Shown here: positions 1-7,941 of the stretch, in pieces
Layout: each line of letters opens with the position of its first letter
How positions within the stretch are numbered: the stretch's first letter is position 1
Assembly: GCF_902499115.1 (NCBI RefSeq)
Contig: NZ_CABVPN010000006.1
Span: 124,001-188,000 of the forward strand
From: Burkholderia diffusa
Lineage (GTDB): Bacteria; Pseudomonadota; Gammaproteobacteria; Burkholderiales; Burkholderiaceae
Length of the DNA: 64,000 nt
Direction of reading: 5' to 3'
Notes under the pieces: generated by a model
Told to the model about the DNA's origin: nothing
The model's input: only the letters and a program-made list of their open reading frames with translations
Database searches by the model: none
Program-made: the position numbers and the translations under genes

Positions 1-412
1 CGCCTATCTCGCGGAGCGGCTCGCCGACCCGCACATGCATCCGATGATCGGCTATTTCGACGATACGCCGTTCGGCTATTTCGAGTTCTACTGGGCGAAG
101 GAGGACCGGCTCGCGCCGTTCTACGACGCGCACGACTACGATCGCGGGTTGCACTTGCTGATCGGCGATTCACGCTTCCAGAGCGCGGGCAAGCTGCATG
201 CGTGGTGGAGCGGGGTGCTGCACTACATGTTCGTCGACGAACCGCGCACGCAGCGGCTCGTGGGCGAGCCGCGCGTCGATCACGTGCGGCATATCGCGTA
301 CATGCACCGGCTCGGGTTCTACACGCTGAAGGAGTTCGACTTCCCGCACAAACGCGCGGCGCTCACCGTAATGGAGCGCGAAACATTCTTCGACACTTTC
401 CGGTTGCCGTGA
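1..412 (+). CDS. orbL: Siderophore acyltransferase, 3' end (probable ornibactin OrbL)
   Basis: The open frame enters from the left edge, so the start is missing; about 136 C-terminal residues remain. The protein looks like the IucB/AlcB/RhbD branch of GNAT acyltransferases, which acylate N-hydroxylated lysine or ornithine side chains during hydroxamate siderophore assembly in the cytoplasm. Family-typical stretches are GYFEFYWAKEDRLAPFYDA, the GLHLLIGD segment, and the late EPRVDHVRHIAYMHRLGF acetyl-CoA-binding region. In Burkholderia an enzyme of this type (OrbL) ends the ornibactin operon, and cobalamin genes lie close downstream in some cepacia-complex genomes. The gene name rests on that remembered context and not on a comparison. 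The acyltransferase call is firm; the exact paralogue is less so. Confidence 0.7.
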   Translation, partial: AYLAERLADPHMHPMIGYFDDTPFGYFEFYWAKEDRLAPFYDAHDYDRGLHLLIGDSRFQSAGKLHAWWSGVLHYMFVDEPRTQRLVGEPRVDHVRHIAYMHRLGFYTLKEFDFPHKRAALTVMERETFFDTFRLP

Positions 413-426
413 CGGGATGGGATGGG

Positions 427-474
427 CGCGCGAAGTGTCGATGCGTCGATTCGCACATGTCGACGTTTCGCGCG
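427..474. terminator. Hairpin after the siderophore gene
   Basis: CGCGCGAA at 427-434 pairs with TTCGCGCG at 467-474, and an inner GTCGA at 437-441 pairs with TCGAC at 460-464. It starts 15 bases after the stop of the preceding gene. There is no T-run, so it may be a Rho-dependent pause or mRNA-stabilising structure and not an intrinsic terminator. Confidence 0.35.
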
Positions 475-630
475 ACTTGAAAGGGGGCACACATCGGCCG
501 TTCGGGATATGGATCGGGCGGGCGGCATGAGGAAGAATGGATCGCTCCCTCAATGCAGACAGGTCGTGACGACATGGCAAGCACATCCGCAGCAACATCA
601 AGCGCAATCCCCGGCTCGCATGCCTCGACG

Positions 631-658
631 TTGACATATGCTGGCATATGTCTAGAAT
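631..658 (+). promoter_or_regulatory. vapBC promoter with embedded operator palindrome
   Basis: TTGACA at 631-636 and TAGAAT at 653-658 form a near-consensus sigma-70 promoter with a 16-base spacer. A perfect 9-base inverted repeat, GACATATGC (633-641) and GCATATGTC (644-652) around a TG centre, overlaps the -35 box and fills the spacer. VapB/AbrB-type antitoxins bind such palindromes to repress their own operon, so this is the probable autoregulatory site of the vapBC pair that begins at 688. Confidence 0.8.
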
Positions 659-687
659 GGGCGCATCGTACTCCCATGGAGTGGCTC

Positions 688-954
688 ATGCGCACCGTAT
701 CCATTTTCAAGAACGCCAGGAACCAGGCAATCCGCATCCCGAAGGACATGGAATTCGAGGGTGTGACGGAACTCGAGATCCGTCGCGAGGGCGACACGCT
801 GCTGCTGCGTCCGGTGCGGCCGACATGGCTGTCGTTGGCGAGTGAACCGCTGGCCGATGCCGACTTCCTCGTCGAGCGCCCGGCTGTCATCGAAGCCGGT
901 CGTTTCGACCTGTCCGGCACGGATGGCGACGCACAAACGGAGTCGGGCCGGTGA
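688..954 (+). CDS. vapB: VapB-type antitoxin (AbrB/SpoVT fold)
   Basis: This 88-residue protein starts MRTVSIFKNARNQAIRIPK, the usual opening of the swapped-hairpin AbrB domain of VapB/MazE antitoxins. That domain binds operator DNA; the C-terminal tail is expected to wrap the toxin. I chose ATG 688 because GGAG (678-681) lies six bases upstream; an in-frame ATG at 676 has no ribosome site. The stop codon (952-954) overlaps the GTG start of the toxin gene, so the two are translationally coupled. The palindromic promoter at 631-658 lies 30 bases upstream. The family is clear; the VapB versus MazE label follows from the PIN-domain partner. Confidence 0.85.
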   Translation: MRTVSIFKNARNQAIRIPKDMEFEGVTELEIRREGDTLLLRPVRPTWLSLASEPLADADFLVERPAVIEAGRFDLSGTDGDAQTESGR

Positions 955-1373
955 CCACGCTCTACATGCTCGATACGAACATCTGTTCGTTCATCATGCG
1001 CGAGCGGCCGCCCGCGGTGCTGTCCCGGCTGCAGTCGTGCGTCAACGCGCAGCACCGGATCGTCGTGTCGGCGATTACCTATGCCGAAATGCGATTCGGC
1101 GCGGTCGGCAGAAAGGCATCGCCGAAGCATGCGGAACTCGTGACGGCGTTTGTCGCGCGGCTGGACGGTGTGCTGCCGTGGGATACCGCGGCGGTCGATG
1201 CAACGGCTGCGATTCGTGCCGACCTTGCCACACGCGGGACACCGATCGGCGCGAACGATGCATCGATCGCCGGTCATGCGATCGCGGCCGGTGCCGTGCT
1301 CGTCACGAACAATGGTCGCGAATTCAGCCGCGTCGCGGGGTTGTCGCTCGAAGACTGGGCGGCCTCGGCCTAG
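951..1373 (+). CDS. vapC: VapC toxin, PIN-domain ribonuclease
   Basis: This is a 140-residue PIN-domain protein, the usual length for VapC toxins, which are Mg-dependent RNases that typically cut initiator tRNA or rRNA. The acidic active-site positions are visible: Asp in LDTNIC near residue 8, Glu in the AEMRFG helix near residue 46, and Asp in IGANDASIAGHA near residue 104, followed by the common LVTNNGREFSRV end. The GTG start overlaps the antitoxin stop as GTGA. The frame is intact with all key acids, so the toxin should be functional. The target RNA cannot be read from the sequence. Confidence 0.88.
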   Translation: MTTLYMLDTNICSFIMRERPPAVLSRLQSCVNAQHRIVVSAITYAEMRFGAVGRKASPKHAELVTAFVARLDGVLPWDTAAVDATAAIRADLATRGTPIGANDASIAGHAIAAGAVLVTNNGREFSRVAGLSLEDWAASA

Positions 1374-1415
1374 GGCCGTGAATGTGCGATGGCGTTGCGG
1401 TCGCGCGGCCGCACG

Positions 1416-2321
1416 TCACGTCCGGGGAACGGGCGAATCGGTGAGAAAGGCGTCGCGGAATGCGTCGAGATACCGGTCGGCGTCATCGCTGAATTCGCCC
1501 GGCAGCAGCGCGAACGCGCGTGCCTGCAGATCCTGTCCGAGCGTCGCGTAGATCGCTGCGTCGGATAACAGCGCGCGGATCGCATCGTGCGTTTGCGGCG
1601 AAGCAATCCGCCTTGCATCGCGCGCCAGCAGCGCGGCCGCCGCCAGTTCAGGCTGGAAACCGTGCCGCTCGAGCAGGTCGGGCGCGACGTCCCAGATCCG
1701 CTCGCGATTACCCGCGTCGTGAAAATGCGTGAGCAGGAACAGCAAGTCGTACGCGTCGCTGTTCTGGCGTGCGCGCCGATCCTTCCACGCGAGCAACTTC
1801 AACACCGCAAGGGCCGGCAGGCTCGCCACCGGCACCTCGATGCCGGCCGCGATCGACACGACCAGCGCCGTATCGACCGCCTCCTGAAAGCCCAGCACGT
1901 TCAGCACGAAATCGCCGCCCGGTGGCCACGCGATTTCGCCGGGTGGCGCCTCGAGCGGCCCGAACGGCACGAGATCGAGCTCCGTGCGAAAGCCCTGCGT
2001 CCCGCTGTCGAACAGCAGTTTCTGCTGATGCTTCGGCGCGCGTGCGAATTGCTTCGTCGCGACGAGCGCATCGACGAGCCGTTCGTGAAACGGCCAGCTC
2101 ACCGCGCACACCGCGACGTCGACGTCCCGCGTCGCACGCACCGGCCGGATGCCGTGGACATGCCACATCAGGATGTCGCGCGCGGTCGCGCCGGCGACGA
2201 CGAATGCCGCGTCGAGCTGCGCGCAAGCCGCACGGACCGCCTGCAGCAACGCGACCGCCGCCGGCTCGAGCGGCCGGCGCGCGTCGACTTCAAGCGGGCG
2301 GGTGGGCGAGGTATCGGTCAT
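1416..2321 (-). CDS. AbiEii-type nucleotidyltransferase toxin
   Basis: This is a protein of about 301 residues of the AbiEii/AbiGii (DUF1814-like) nucleotidyltransferase family, the toxin half of type IV toxin-antitoxin and abortive-infection systems. The motif VVAGATARDILMW followed by RATRDVDVAV gives the GxT/S and DxD metal-binding core. A later KLLAWKDRR...YDLLFLL helix is typical of the family. These enzymes transfer nucleotides to tRNA or other targets and stop growth. The ATG at 2321 leaves a short overlap with the upstream antitoxin gene; a more distal ATG at 2342 is possible. The antitoxin immediately upstream supports the call. The gene is convergent with vapC. Confidence 0.8.
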   Translation of the reverse strand: MTDTSPTRPLEVDARRPLEPAAVALLQAVRAACAQLDAAFVVAGATARDILMWHVHGIRPVRATRDVDVAVCAVSWPFHERLVDALVATKQFARAPKHQQKLLFDSGTQGFRTELDLVPFGPLEAPPGEIAWPPGGDFVLNVLGFQEAVDTALVVSIAAGIEVPVASLPALAVLKLLAWKDRRARQNSDAYDLLFLLTHFHDAGNRERIWDVAPDLLERHGFQPELAAAALLARDARRIASPQTHDAIRALLSDAAIYATLGQDLQARAFALLPGEFSDDADRYLDAFRDAFLTDSPVPRT

Positions 2322-3357
2322 GGATGTGTTCGGCGGCGGCAAGATTGCGGCTGTCTCCGGACGAGACGAGATCCGCGTAGATCAGCAGCGGCGGCACGAG
2401 CGGCACGTCCTGCTCGCGCCAGTCGAGCGCCGGCGACGGCGGCCAGAATGCTTCGAGCAGCTCGACGTCGCCGCGCTCGTCCGGGCGCAGGCGCGCCTGG
2501 AGCAGCAGGCGGTTCGACACGGCGCCGTGCGTATAGACGGTGACCGCGGCCGGCTTCAGCTCGTGCGTCAGCAGGTCGGCCGCAGGTTCGCCGCCGAGCC
2601 GCGCGTCGAATGCCGCGAAATCGAAACCGCGCCACCAGTCGGGCGCGAGCGCGGCAAACCGCCGGCTCGGCAATTTCGCGCGCAGGCGGCTCGGGTACAG
2701 TGCGACCCATTCCTGCACGAAGCGCGGCCAGTCGGTAAACGCGCGTTCGCCGTTGCGCCGCTGCGCGATGAGGCCGCGCGCGATCAGATCGTCCATTGCG
2801 AGATTGACCGTGCCGAGCGCGACGCCCGACGCGGCGGCGATCGCCCGGAGCGGTTGCGTGACGAGGCTCGGCTGCGTCGCGAGCGCGAACATCACGGCGA
2901 GCCCCTTGGGCGTCGTCGCGCGCGATGCCTGCCGGCGTGGCGTGCGTGCAGGTTTCGGCCGGCCGGAGATCATCACCGTCGCCTCCGGCTGGATCAGGCA
3001 CGCGTTGCCGGCGGTATCGATAAACGGGATGTCGTGCCCGATCAGGCGGGCGGCCAGTTCGGCCGATAAATACGGCGCGACCAGCATCAGCGGCCGCTCG
3101 GCGGACGCTGGAGGAGCGCGGCGGCGCAACGCGGCGAGCGCGCCGTGCAGCGATTCGACGCCGACGCTCACAACCACAGGCATCTCGAATGTTTGCCCGG
3201 CAATGCCGAAGCGGATCATCGCGTCGGCATGCGCGTTGTATGCGGCCGGCATGCGCACGGGCCGTGCGTTGAAGCGCCGGGTCGCGCGTTCGAACGCGGC
3301 ACAGGCTTCGTCGAGCACATGCTGTTCCGTTATCGGCAGGGTGGCGTGCTGGGGCAT
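2290..3357 (-). CDS. AbiEi-family antitoxin with helix-turn-helix
   Basis: This 355-residue protein matches long AbiEi antitoxins. Its N-terminal half resembles a nuclease-like fold (APYLSAELAARLI, DIPFIDTAGNACLI). A winged helix-turn-helix follows (RAIAAASGVALGTVNLAMDDLIARGLI, near residues 165-195), and then the AbiEi C-terminal region. AbiEi proteins neutralise AbiEii and repress the operon. Its 3' end overlaps the start of the toxin gene by 32 bases, so they are co-translated. A promoter and a repeat pair lie just upstream at 3387-3421. The frame is intact. Confidence 0.8.
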   Translation of the reverse strand: MPQHATLPITEQHVLDEACAAFERATRRFNARPVRMPAAYNAHADAMIRFGIAGQTFEMPVVVSVGVESLHGALAALRRRAPPASAERPLMLVAPYLSAELAARLIGHDIPFIDTAGNACLIQPEATVMISGRPKPARTPRRQASRATTPKGLAVMFALATQPSLVTQPLRAIAAASGVALGTVNLAMDDLIARGLIAQRRNGERAFTDWPRFVQEWVALYPSRLRAKLPSRRFAALAPDWWRGFDFAAFDARLGGEPAADLLTHELKPAAVTVYTHGAVSNRLLLQARLRPDERGDVELLEAFWPPSPALDWREQDVPLVPPLLIYADLVSSGDSRNLAAAEHIHDRYLAHPPA

Positions 3358-3386
3358 CGGGCGGATCGCTTGTTCACTTTTTCACG

Positions 3387-3421
3387 AGTGTATGCAAAAA
3401 ATGTACATCCGTCAAAAAATG
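3387..3421 (-). promoter_or_regulatory. Promoter of the AbiEi/AbiEii operon with direct repeats
   Basis: Read on the minus strand, TTGACG (3410-3415) and TACACT (3387-3392) are separated by 17 bases, and the -10 box lies 29 bases before the antitoxin ATG. On the plus strand CAAAAAATG occurs twice, at 3395-3403 and 3413-3421, 18 bases apart and spanning the -35 region. AbiEi proteins bind repeated sequences at their own promoter, so these are candidate operator half-sites. Confidence 0.6.
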
Positions 3422-3711
3422 AACAAAGACGCTCAACCAGTTGATATGACGGAATTATTCCGGAATGACGAACGGCGATCAACGCGCACTCCAACCTGAA
3501 AAATCGAGACGGAACACGCAGTCTCGCGAATCCCGCTCGTGGGCGGCAGTCGCCCGCATGACCGTTTTCTTCCGCCGTGCGATTCGTCGTGCGTCCCGAC
3601 GATTGACAGGCAACCTCAGGTTGTCGCCGTGACGACTTTCTGTCTTTTCGGTTGCCGTTCAACCGACTATCCTTGCCTGCACATTCCCCACGGAACCCAG
3701 GAGACGACACC
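3422..3711. other. Intergenic region between the AbiE promoter and the amidohydrolase
   Basis: No convincing gene lies here. The only notable structure is the palindrome CAACCT-C-AGGTTG at 3611-3623, directly after a TTGACA hexamer (3603-3608). No good -10 box sits at the right distance from that hexamer. It may be an operator for the amidohydrolase gene. Confidence 0.4.
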
Positions 3712-4875
3712 GTGACGCACAGCGTGATCCCCGCAGGCCTCGCCGACGAAATGATCGAGATCCGGCGCCGCATTCATGCCCACCCCGAGCTGGGTTTCGA
3801 GGAATTCGCGACGAGCGACCTCGTCGCCGGGCAGTTGCAGGCGTGGGGCTATACGGTGCATCGCGGGCTCGGCGGCACGGGTGTCGTCGCGCAGCTGAAG
3901 GTCGGCAACGGTACCCAGCGCCTCGGCCTGCGTGCCGACATGGACGCGCTGCCGATCCACGAATCGACCGGCCTGCCGTACCAGAGCACGATCCCCGGCA
4001 AGATGCACGCGTGCGGCCACGACGGCCACACGGCGATGCTGCTCGCGGCCGCGAAGCACCTGGCGCGCGAGCGCCGCTTTTCCGGCACGCTGAACCTGAT
4101 TTTCCAGCCGGCCGAGGAAGGGCTCGGCGGCGCGAAGAAAATGCTCGACGACGGGCTGTTCGAGCAGTTTCCGTGCGACGCGATCTTCGCGATGCACAAC
4201 ATGCCGGGTTTCCCGACGGGCAAGTTCGGCTTCCTGCCGGGGCCGTTCATGGCGTCGTCGGATACCGTGATCGTCGACGTGCAGGGGCGCGGCGGCCACG
4301 GCGCGGTGCCGCACAGGGCGATCGATCCGGTCGTCGTGTGCGCGCAGATCGTCGTCGCGCTGCAGACGATCGTGTCGCGCAACGTGTCGCCGCTCGACAT
4401 GGCGATCGTCACGGTGGGCGCGATCCACGCGGGCGAGGCGCCGAACGTGATTCCCGACCGCGCGCAGATGCGCCTGTCCGTGCGCGCGCTGAAGCCGGAG
4501 GTGCGCGACCTGCTCGAGACGCGCATCAAGGAAGTCGTTCATGCGCAGGCGGCCGTATTCGGCGCGACCGCGACGATCGACTACCAGCGCCGCTACCCGG
4601 TGCTCGTCAACGACGCGGAGATGACCGCGTTCGCACGCGGCGTCGCGCGCGAGTGGGTCGGCGAGGCGAACCTCATCGACGGGATGGTGCCGCTCACCGG
4701 CAGCGAGGATTTCGCGTTCCTGCTCGAGAAGCGGCCGGGCTGCTACCTGATCATCGGCAACGGCGACGGGGAGGGCGGCTGCATGGTGCACAACCCCGGT
4801 TACGACTTCAACGACGCGGCATTGCCGACCGGCGCATCGTACTGGGTCAAGCTGGCCGAGACGTTCCTGGTGTGA
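3712..4875 (+). CDS. M20D-family amidohydrolase (hippurate hydrolase-like)
   Basis: This 387-residue metallo-amidohydrolase of peptidase family M20D removes acyl groups from N-acyl amino acids (hippurate, indole-acetyl-amino acid type) in the cytoplasm. The metal ligands appear in RADMDALPIHE, HACGHDGHTAML and FQPAEEGLGGAKKML. The dimerisation insert begins at GRGGHGAVPHRAIDP, and the last ligand His is near the C-terminus (MVHNPGYDFND). GTG at 3712 is the start because AGGAGA (3699-3704) precedes it by seven bases and the product then opens with a standard M20D N-terminus. The gene stands alone. The substrate cannot be deduced. Confidence 0.85.
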   Translation: MTHSVIPAGLADEMIEIRRRIHAHPELGFEEFATSDLVAGQLQAWGYTVHRGLGGTGVVAQLKVGNGTQRLGLRADMDALPIHESTGLPYQSTIPGKMHACGHDGHTAMLLAAAKHLARERRFSGTLNLIFQPAEEGLGGAKKMLDDGLFEQFPCDAIFAMHNMPGFPTGKFGFLPGPFMASSDTVIVDVQGRGGHGAVPHRAIDPVVVCAQIVVALQTIVSRNVSPLDMAIVTVGAIHAGEAPNVIPDRAQMRLSVRALKPEVRDLLETRIKEVVHAQAAVFGATATIDYQRRYPVLVNDAEMTAFARGVAREWVGEANLIDGMVPLTGSEDFAFLLEKRPGCYLIIGNGDGEGGCMVHNPGYDFNDAALPTGASYWVKLAETFLV

Positions 4876-5045
4876 CGCCGCGGCACATCGATGCGGGCGC
4901 CGCCGCCCGTTGCATACCCGCGTGGCCGTGAAACCGGGCGCGCGGGATGCGCGCCAATTTGACGCTCCTTGACATCGACGACACGGTGCGCGTGCTACGC
5001 TGCGCGCGACGCCGGATCGGCTCGATGAATACAGGTGTGGACGAC

Positions 5046-5585
5046 ATGCGAAAACAGTTTCTGACCGTGCTGACGGCTTGCGCGGTCGGCGTTCTGGCGG
5101 CCGGGTGCGACGACCAGAAGGTGGCTGACGCGGTGAATGCGATCAAGCCCGATCCGATGGCGTTCGGCAATCTGCAGCCGGGCGTCTCGACGACCGAGGA
5201 CGTGCTGCGCCAGGCTGGCAAGCCCGAGATGGTCAGGCAGGGCGAGGACGGCTCGCAGCGGTTCGAGTATCCGCGCGGCCCGTACGGCACGAGCACGTAC
5301 ATGCTCGATTTCGGGCCGGACGGCCGGCTCGTGTCGATCACTCAGGCACTGACGGCGGCGAACATCGCGAAGGTCGTGCCGGGGATGTCGAAGGACGACG
5401 TGCGGCAACTGCTCGGCAAGCCAACCGAGGTCGCGCAATACGCGTTGAATCATGAAGAAGTGTGGAGCTGGCACTGGGCCGAGGGCGGCGTATCGGGCGA
5501 CGCGATGTTCAATGCGGATTTCTCGCCCGACGGCACCGTGATCCGGACTTCGCGCTCGGAAGCGCCGGGCCGCGAAACGCACTGA
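5046..5585 (+). CDS. SmpA/OmlA-like outer-membrane lipoprotein
   Basis: This 179-residue lipoprotein has a signal peptide ending in the lipobox LAAGC, so Cys21 would be lipidated. The mature part holds two copies of the BamE/SmpA-like fold signature: a GVSTTEDVLRQAGKP segment near residue 45 and a PGMSKDDVRQLLGKP segment near residue 118. ATG 5046 gives the cleanest signal peptide; an in-frame ATG at 5025 would add seven residues. BamE-type folds sit in the outer-membrane assembly complex, but this duplicated form is not BamE itself, and its role is unknown. Confidence 0.7.
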   Translation: MRKQFLTVLTACAVGVLAAGCDDQKVADAVNAIKPDPMAFGNLQPGVSTTEDVLRQAGKPEMVRQGEDGSQRFEYPRGPYGTSTYMLDFGPDGRLVSITQALTAANIAKVVPGMSKDDVRQLLGKPTEVAQYALNHEEVWSWHWAEGGVSGDAMFNADFSPDGTVIRTSRSEAPGRETH

Positions 5586-5618
5586 CATCGCGGCTGCGCG
5601 GCATCGGCCGGTTTTTCG

Positions 5619-6923
5619 TCAGAATGCCGTGCCGCCGAACAGCGCGGCCGCCATTTCGGGATTCGACGGCCAGTACATGTGCATGTACGTCGCGACGATC
5701 GGGCCCGCGCGATAAACGGCTTCACCGCTGCCGGGCGCGCCGTCGGGCCGCGCAGCGGTCGCCACCGGTGCCAGCGGCGTATCGAGCCGCGAATAATGAA
5801 ACGTATGACCGTGCATCGGCCCGGTGCGCGTGTCCAGCTGCTGCATCCCGAGCGCCGCGAACCGGCGCTGCATCGTCGCATGGCCCGACAGCAGGCCGAG
5901 CATCGGCGTCGTCGAGCCGTCCACGTCGGTCAGCGATTCGCACAGATACACCATCCCGCCGCATTCCGCGACGATCGGCCGGCTGGCCGCCGCGTGCGCG
6001 CGAATCGTCCGCGCGGTCACGGCATTCGCCGCGAGCGTCGCCGCATGCAGTTCCGGATAGCCGCCCGGCAGGAACAGCGCATCGCAATAGGCGGGCACGG
6101 GTTCGTCGGCGAGCGGCGAAAAGAACCGAAGCTGCGCACCGAGCGCATCGAGCAGCGCCAGATTCGCCGGGTAGATGAACGAGAACGCCGCATCGCGCGC
6201 GATCGCGATCCGCTTGCCGGCGAGTGCACGCGGCAGCGGAGCGCGGACGTCCGGAGCCGCGAACGAAACCGCGGGCGGCAATTCGGCGAGCGCCGTCTGC
6301 TCGAGCACGTCGGCCACGCGCTCGAGCCGCGCATCGAGGTCGTCGATGTCGGCCGGCTGGTGCAGGCCGAGATGGCGCTCCGGCAGCGCGATGCCCGCAT
6401 CGGTCGGCACGTGCCCGAGCCAGCGCAAGTCGTCGGGCAACGCCTGCCGCAGCAGTTCCGCATGCCGCGGCGACCCGACGCGGTTTGCCAGCACGCCGTG
6501 AAACGGCACCTCGGGGCGAAACCGCGCGAGCCCGAACGCGATCGCCGCGAACGTCTGCGCCATCGACTTCGCGGCAATCACCGCGACGACCGGCACGCCG
6601 AACGCGACCGCGAGATCGGCGCTGCTCGGCGTGCCGTCGAACAACCCCATTACACCTTCGATCAGGATCAGGTCCGCGTCGCGTGCGGCATCCGCGAGCA
6701 GCGCACGGCAGCCGGCTTCCCCGACCATGCCGAGGTCGAGCGCATGCACGGGGGCGCCGCTCGCGCGTTCGAGCAACATCGGATCGAGAAAATCAGGCCC
6801 GGTCTTGAACACGCGCACGCGCCGGCCGAGCCGCCGGTGCAGCCGCGCGAGGCCGGCCGTCACCGACGTCTTGCCCTGGCCGGACGCGGGCGCGCTGACG
6901 AACAGCGCGGGGCAGGCCGGCAT
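5619..6923 (-). CDS. cobB: Cobyrinate a,c-diamide synthase
   Basis: This is a 434-residue CobB/CbiA. It amidates the a and c side chains of (hydrogeno)byrinic or cobyrinic acid using glutamine and ATP. The N-terminal ATPase domain opens with the P-loop SAPASGQGKT (residues 10-19) and the KTGPDFLDP motif. The C-terminal class I glutamine amidotransferase domain carries the nucleophile Cys in AECGGMVYL and the HGHTFHYS histidines. It is the last gene of the leftward cobA-cobE-cobO-cobB operon and starts three bases after the cobO stop. The family cannot separate CobB from CbiA by sequence alone; the cobN gene nearby suggests the hydrogenobyrinate substrate. Confidence 0.93.
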   Translation of the reverse strand: MPACPALFVSAPASGQGKTSVTAGLARLHRRLGRRVRVFKTGPDFLDPMLLERASGAPVHALDLGMVGEAGCRALLADAARDADLILIEGVMGLFDGTPSSADLAVAFGVPVVAVIAAKSMAQTFAAIAFGLARFRPEVPFHGVLANRVGSPRHAELLRQALPDDLRWLGHVPTDAGIALPERHLGLHQPADIDDLDARLERVADVLEQTALAELPPAVSFAAPDVRAPLPRALAGKRIAIARDAAFSFIYPANLALLDALGAQLRFFSPLADEPVPAYCDALFLPGGYPELHAATLAANAVTARTIRAHAAASRPIVAECGGMVYLCESLTDVDGSTTPMLGLLSGHATMQRRFAALGMQQLDTRTGPMHGHTFHYSRLDTPLAPVATAARPDGAPGSGEAVYRAGPIVATYMHMYWPSNPEMAAALFGGTAF

Positions 6924-6926
6924 CGC

Positions 6927-7529
6927 TCAGAACTCCACGCCGGGCTGCGCCTTCACGCCTTGCTCCTTGTACGGATGCTTGACGAGCCGCATTTCGGTGA
7001 CGAGGTCGGCCGCATCGATCAGTGCATCCGGCGCATGTCGGCCAGTGACGACGATGTGCACCGCATCCGGCCGCCCGACGAGCGTCGCGAGCACTTCGTC
7101 GAGCGGCAGATATTCGTACTTCAGCACGGTGTTCAACTCGTCGAGGATCACCATCCGGTACTCACCGCTTTCGATCATCCGGCGTGCCTCGTCCCAGCCT
7201 TTGCGCGCGGTCGCGATGTCGGCGTCGCGGTTCTGCGTGTTCCACGTGTAGCCGTCGCCCATCGTCACGAAGTCGCATTGCGCGACCGCGCCGAGGAAGT
7301 CGCGCTCGGACGTGTGCAGCGCGCCCTTGATGAACTGCACGACGCCGAGCCGCATGCCGTGGCCGAGCACGCGCACGGCCATGCCGAACGCGGCCGTGCT
7401 CTTGCCCTTGCCGTTGCCGGTGTTGACGATCAGCAGGCCCTTTTCCTGGGTGGCGGCGGCCTGCTTTTTTTCATGGCCGGCGCGGCGGCGTTCGGTCATC
7501 CGCTGATGGGATTCGGCATCGGTCTTCAT
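6927..7529 (-). CDS. cobO: Cob(I)yrinate a,c-diamide adenosyltransferase
   Basis: This 200-residue CobO/BtuR-family enzyme transfers the 5'-deoxyadenosyl group from ATP to Co(I) of the corrinoid. The P-loop NTGNGKGKST (near residues 36-45) binds ATP in the inverted mode of this family. VQFIKGALHTSERDF, GDGYTWNTQNRDAD, ILDELN and VVTGRHAP are family hallmarks. It lies between cobE (34 bases upstream) and cobB (three bases downstream) in the operon behind the riboswitch at 8870-9048. Confidence 0.95.
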   Translation of the reverse strand: MKTDAESHQRMTERRRAGHEKKQAAATQEKGLLIVNTGNGKGKSTAAFGMAVRVLGHGMRLGVVQFIKGALHTSERDFLGAVAQCDFVTMGDGYTWNTQNRDADIATARKGWDEARRMIESGEYRMVILDELNTVLKYEYLPLDEVLATLVGRPDAVHIVVTGRHAPDALIDAADLVTEMRLVKHPYKEQGVKAQPGVEF

Positions 7530-7563
7530 CGGGAATCGTCCTGTCGAAAGCGAAACAAAGGGT

Positions 7564-7941
7564 TCAGAGCGGGCCGGCGAGCGCGACCGTCACGCCGCCC
7601 AGGATGGATTTGGGGCCGAGCAGCCGGCCCCGCGGCGCCGCGAGCCGAGCGCACGGCTCGGCCACGCCCGCGACGCCGAAACGCGCAAGCGCGGCAGCCG
7701 ACGGGCCGCTCAACGCCGGTTCGGGGCACTGCGCGAGCTGCGCCGCGTCGAACGCGACGAGCGGCCAGCCGCGGCGGGCGCACAGCGTGCGCAGCGGCCG
7801 GGCACGCGCCTTGTCGGCAAGCGTCGCGACCATGGCCGGCTCGGCATCCGGGTAGTGCGCCAGCGCCGCGCGGATCGCGGCATCGAGTTGCGCGGCCGTC
7901 ACGTCTGCGCGAAAACCGACGCCGAGCGCGACGCGCATCAT
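7564..7941 (-). CDS. cobE: CobE / CbiG C-terminal domain protein
   Basis: This 125-residue protein consists of the CbiG C-terminal domain alone, as in CobE of aerobic cobalamin producers. It shows LGVGFRADVTAAQLDAAI at the N-terminus, ATLADKARARPLRTL in the middle, and a VAEPCARLAAPRGRLLGPKSILGGVTVALA end that matches the VAEAAAL...L..K....VTVA pattern of the family. CobE is needed for aerobic B12 synthesis but its biochemical role is unsettled. Its ATG overlaps the cobA stop by four bases (ATGA). A second, diverged copy of this domain lies inside the CobJ fusion at 25044-26765. Confidence 0.85.
   Translation of the reverse strand: MMRVALGVGFRADVTAAQLDAAIRAALAHYPDAEPAMVATLADKARARPLRTLCARRGWPLVAFDAAQLAQCPEPALSGPSAAALARFGVAGVAEPCARLAAPRGRLLGPKSILGGVTVALAGPL

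Noticed and set aside
363..1277. A 304-codon minus-strand frame over the vapBC region
   Set aside because: It runs antisense through two recognised genes and the vapBC promoter, and its product is Arg/Ser/His-rich.
3420..3499. A 26-codon plus-strand ORF beginning MNKDAQPVDMTELF
   Set aside because: It has no ribosome site and lies in the AbiE promoter patch; the start lies within the direct repeat.
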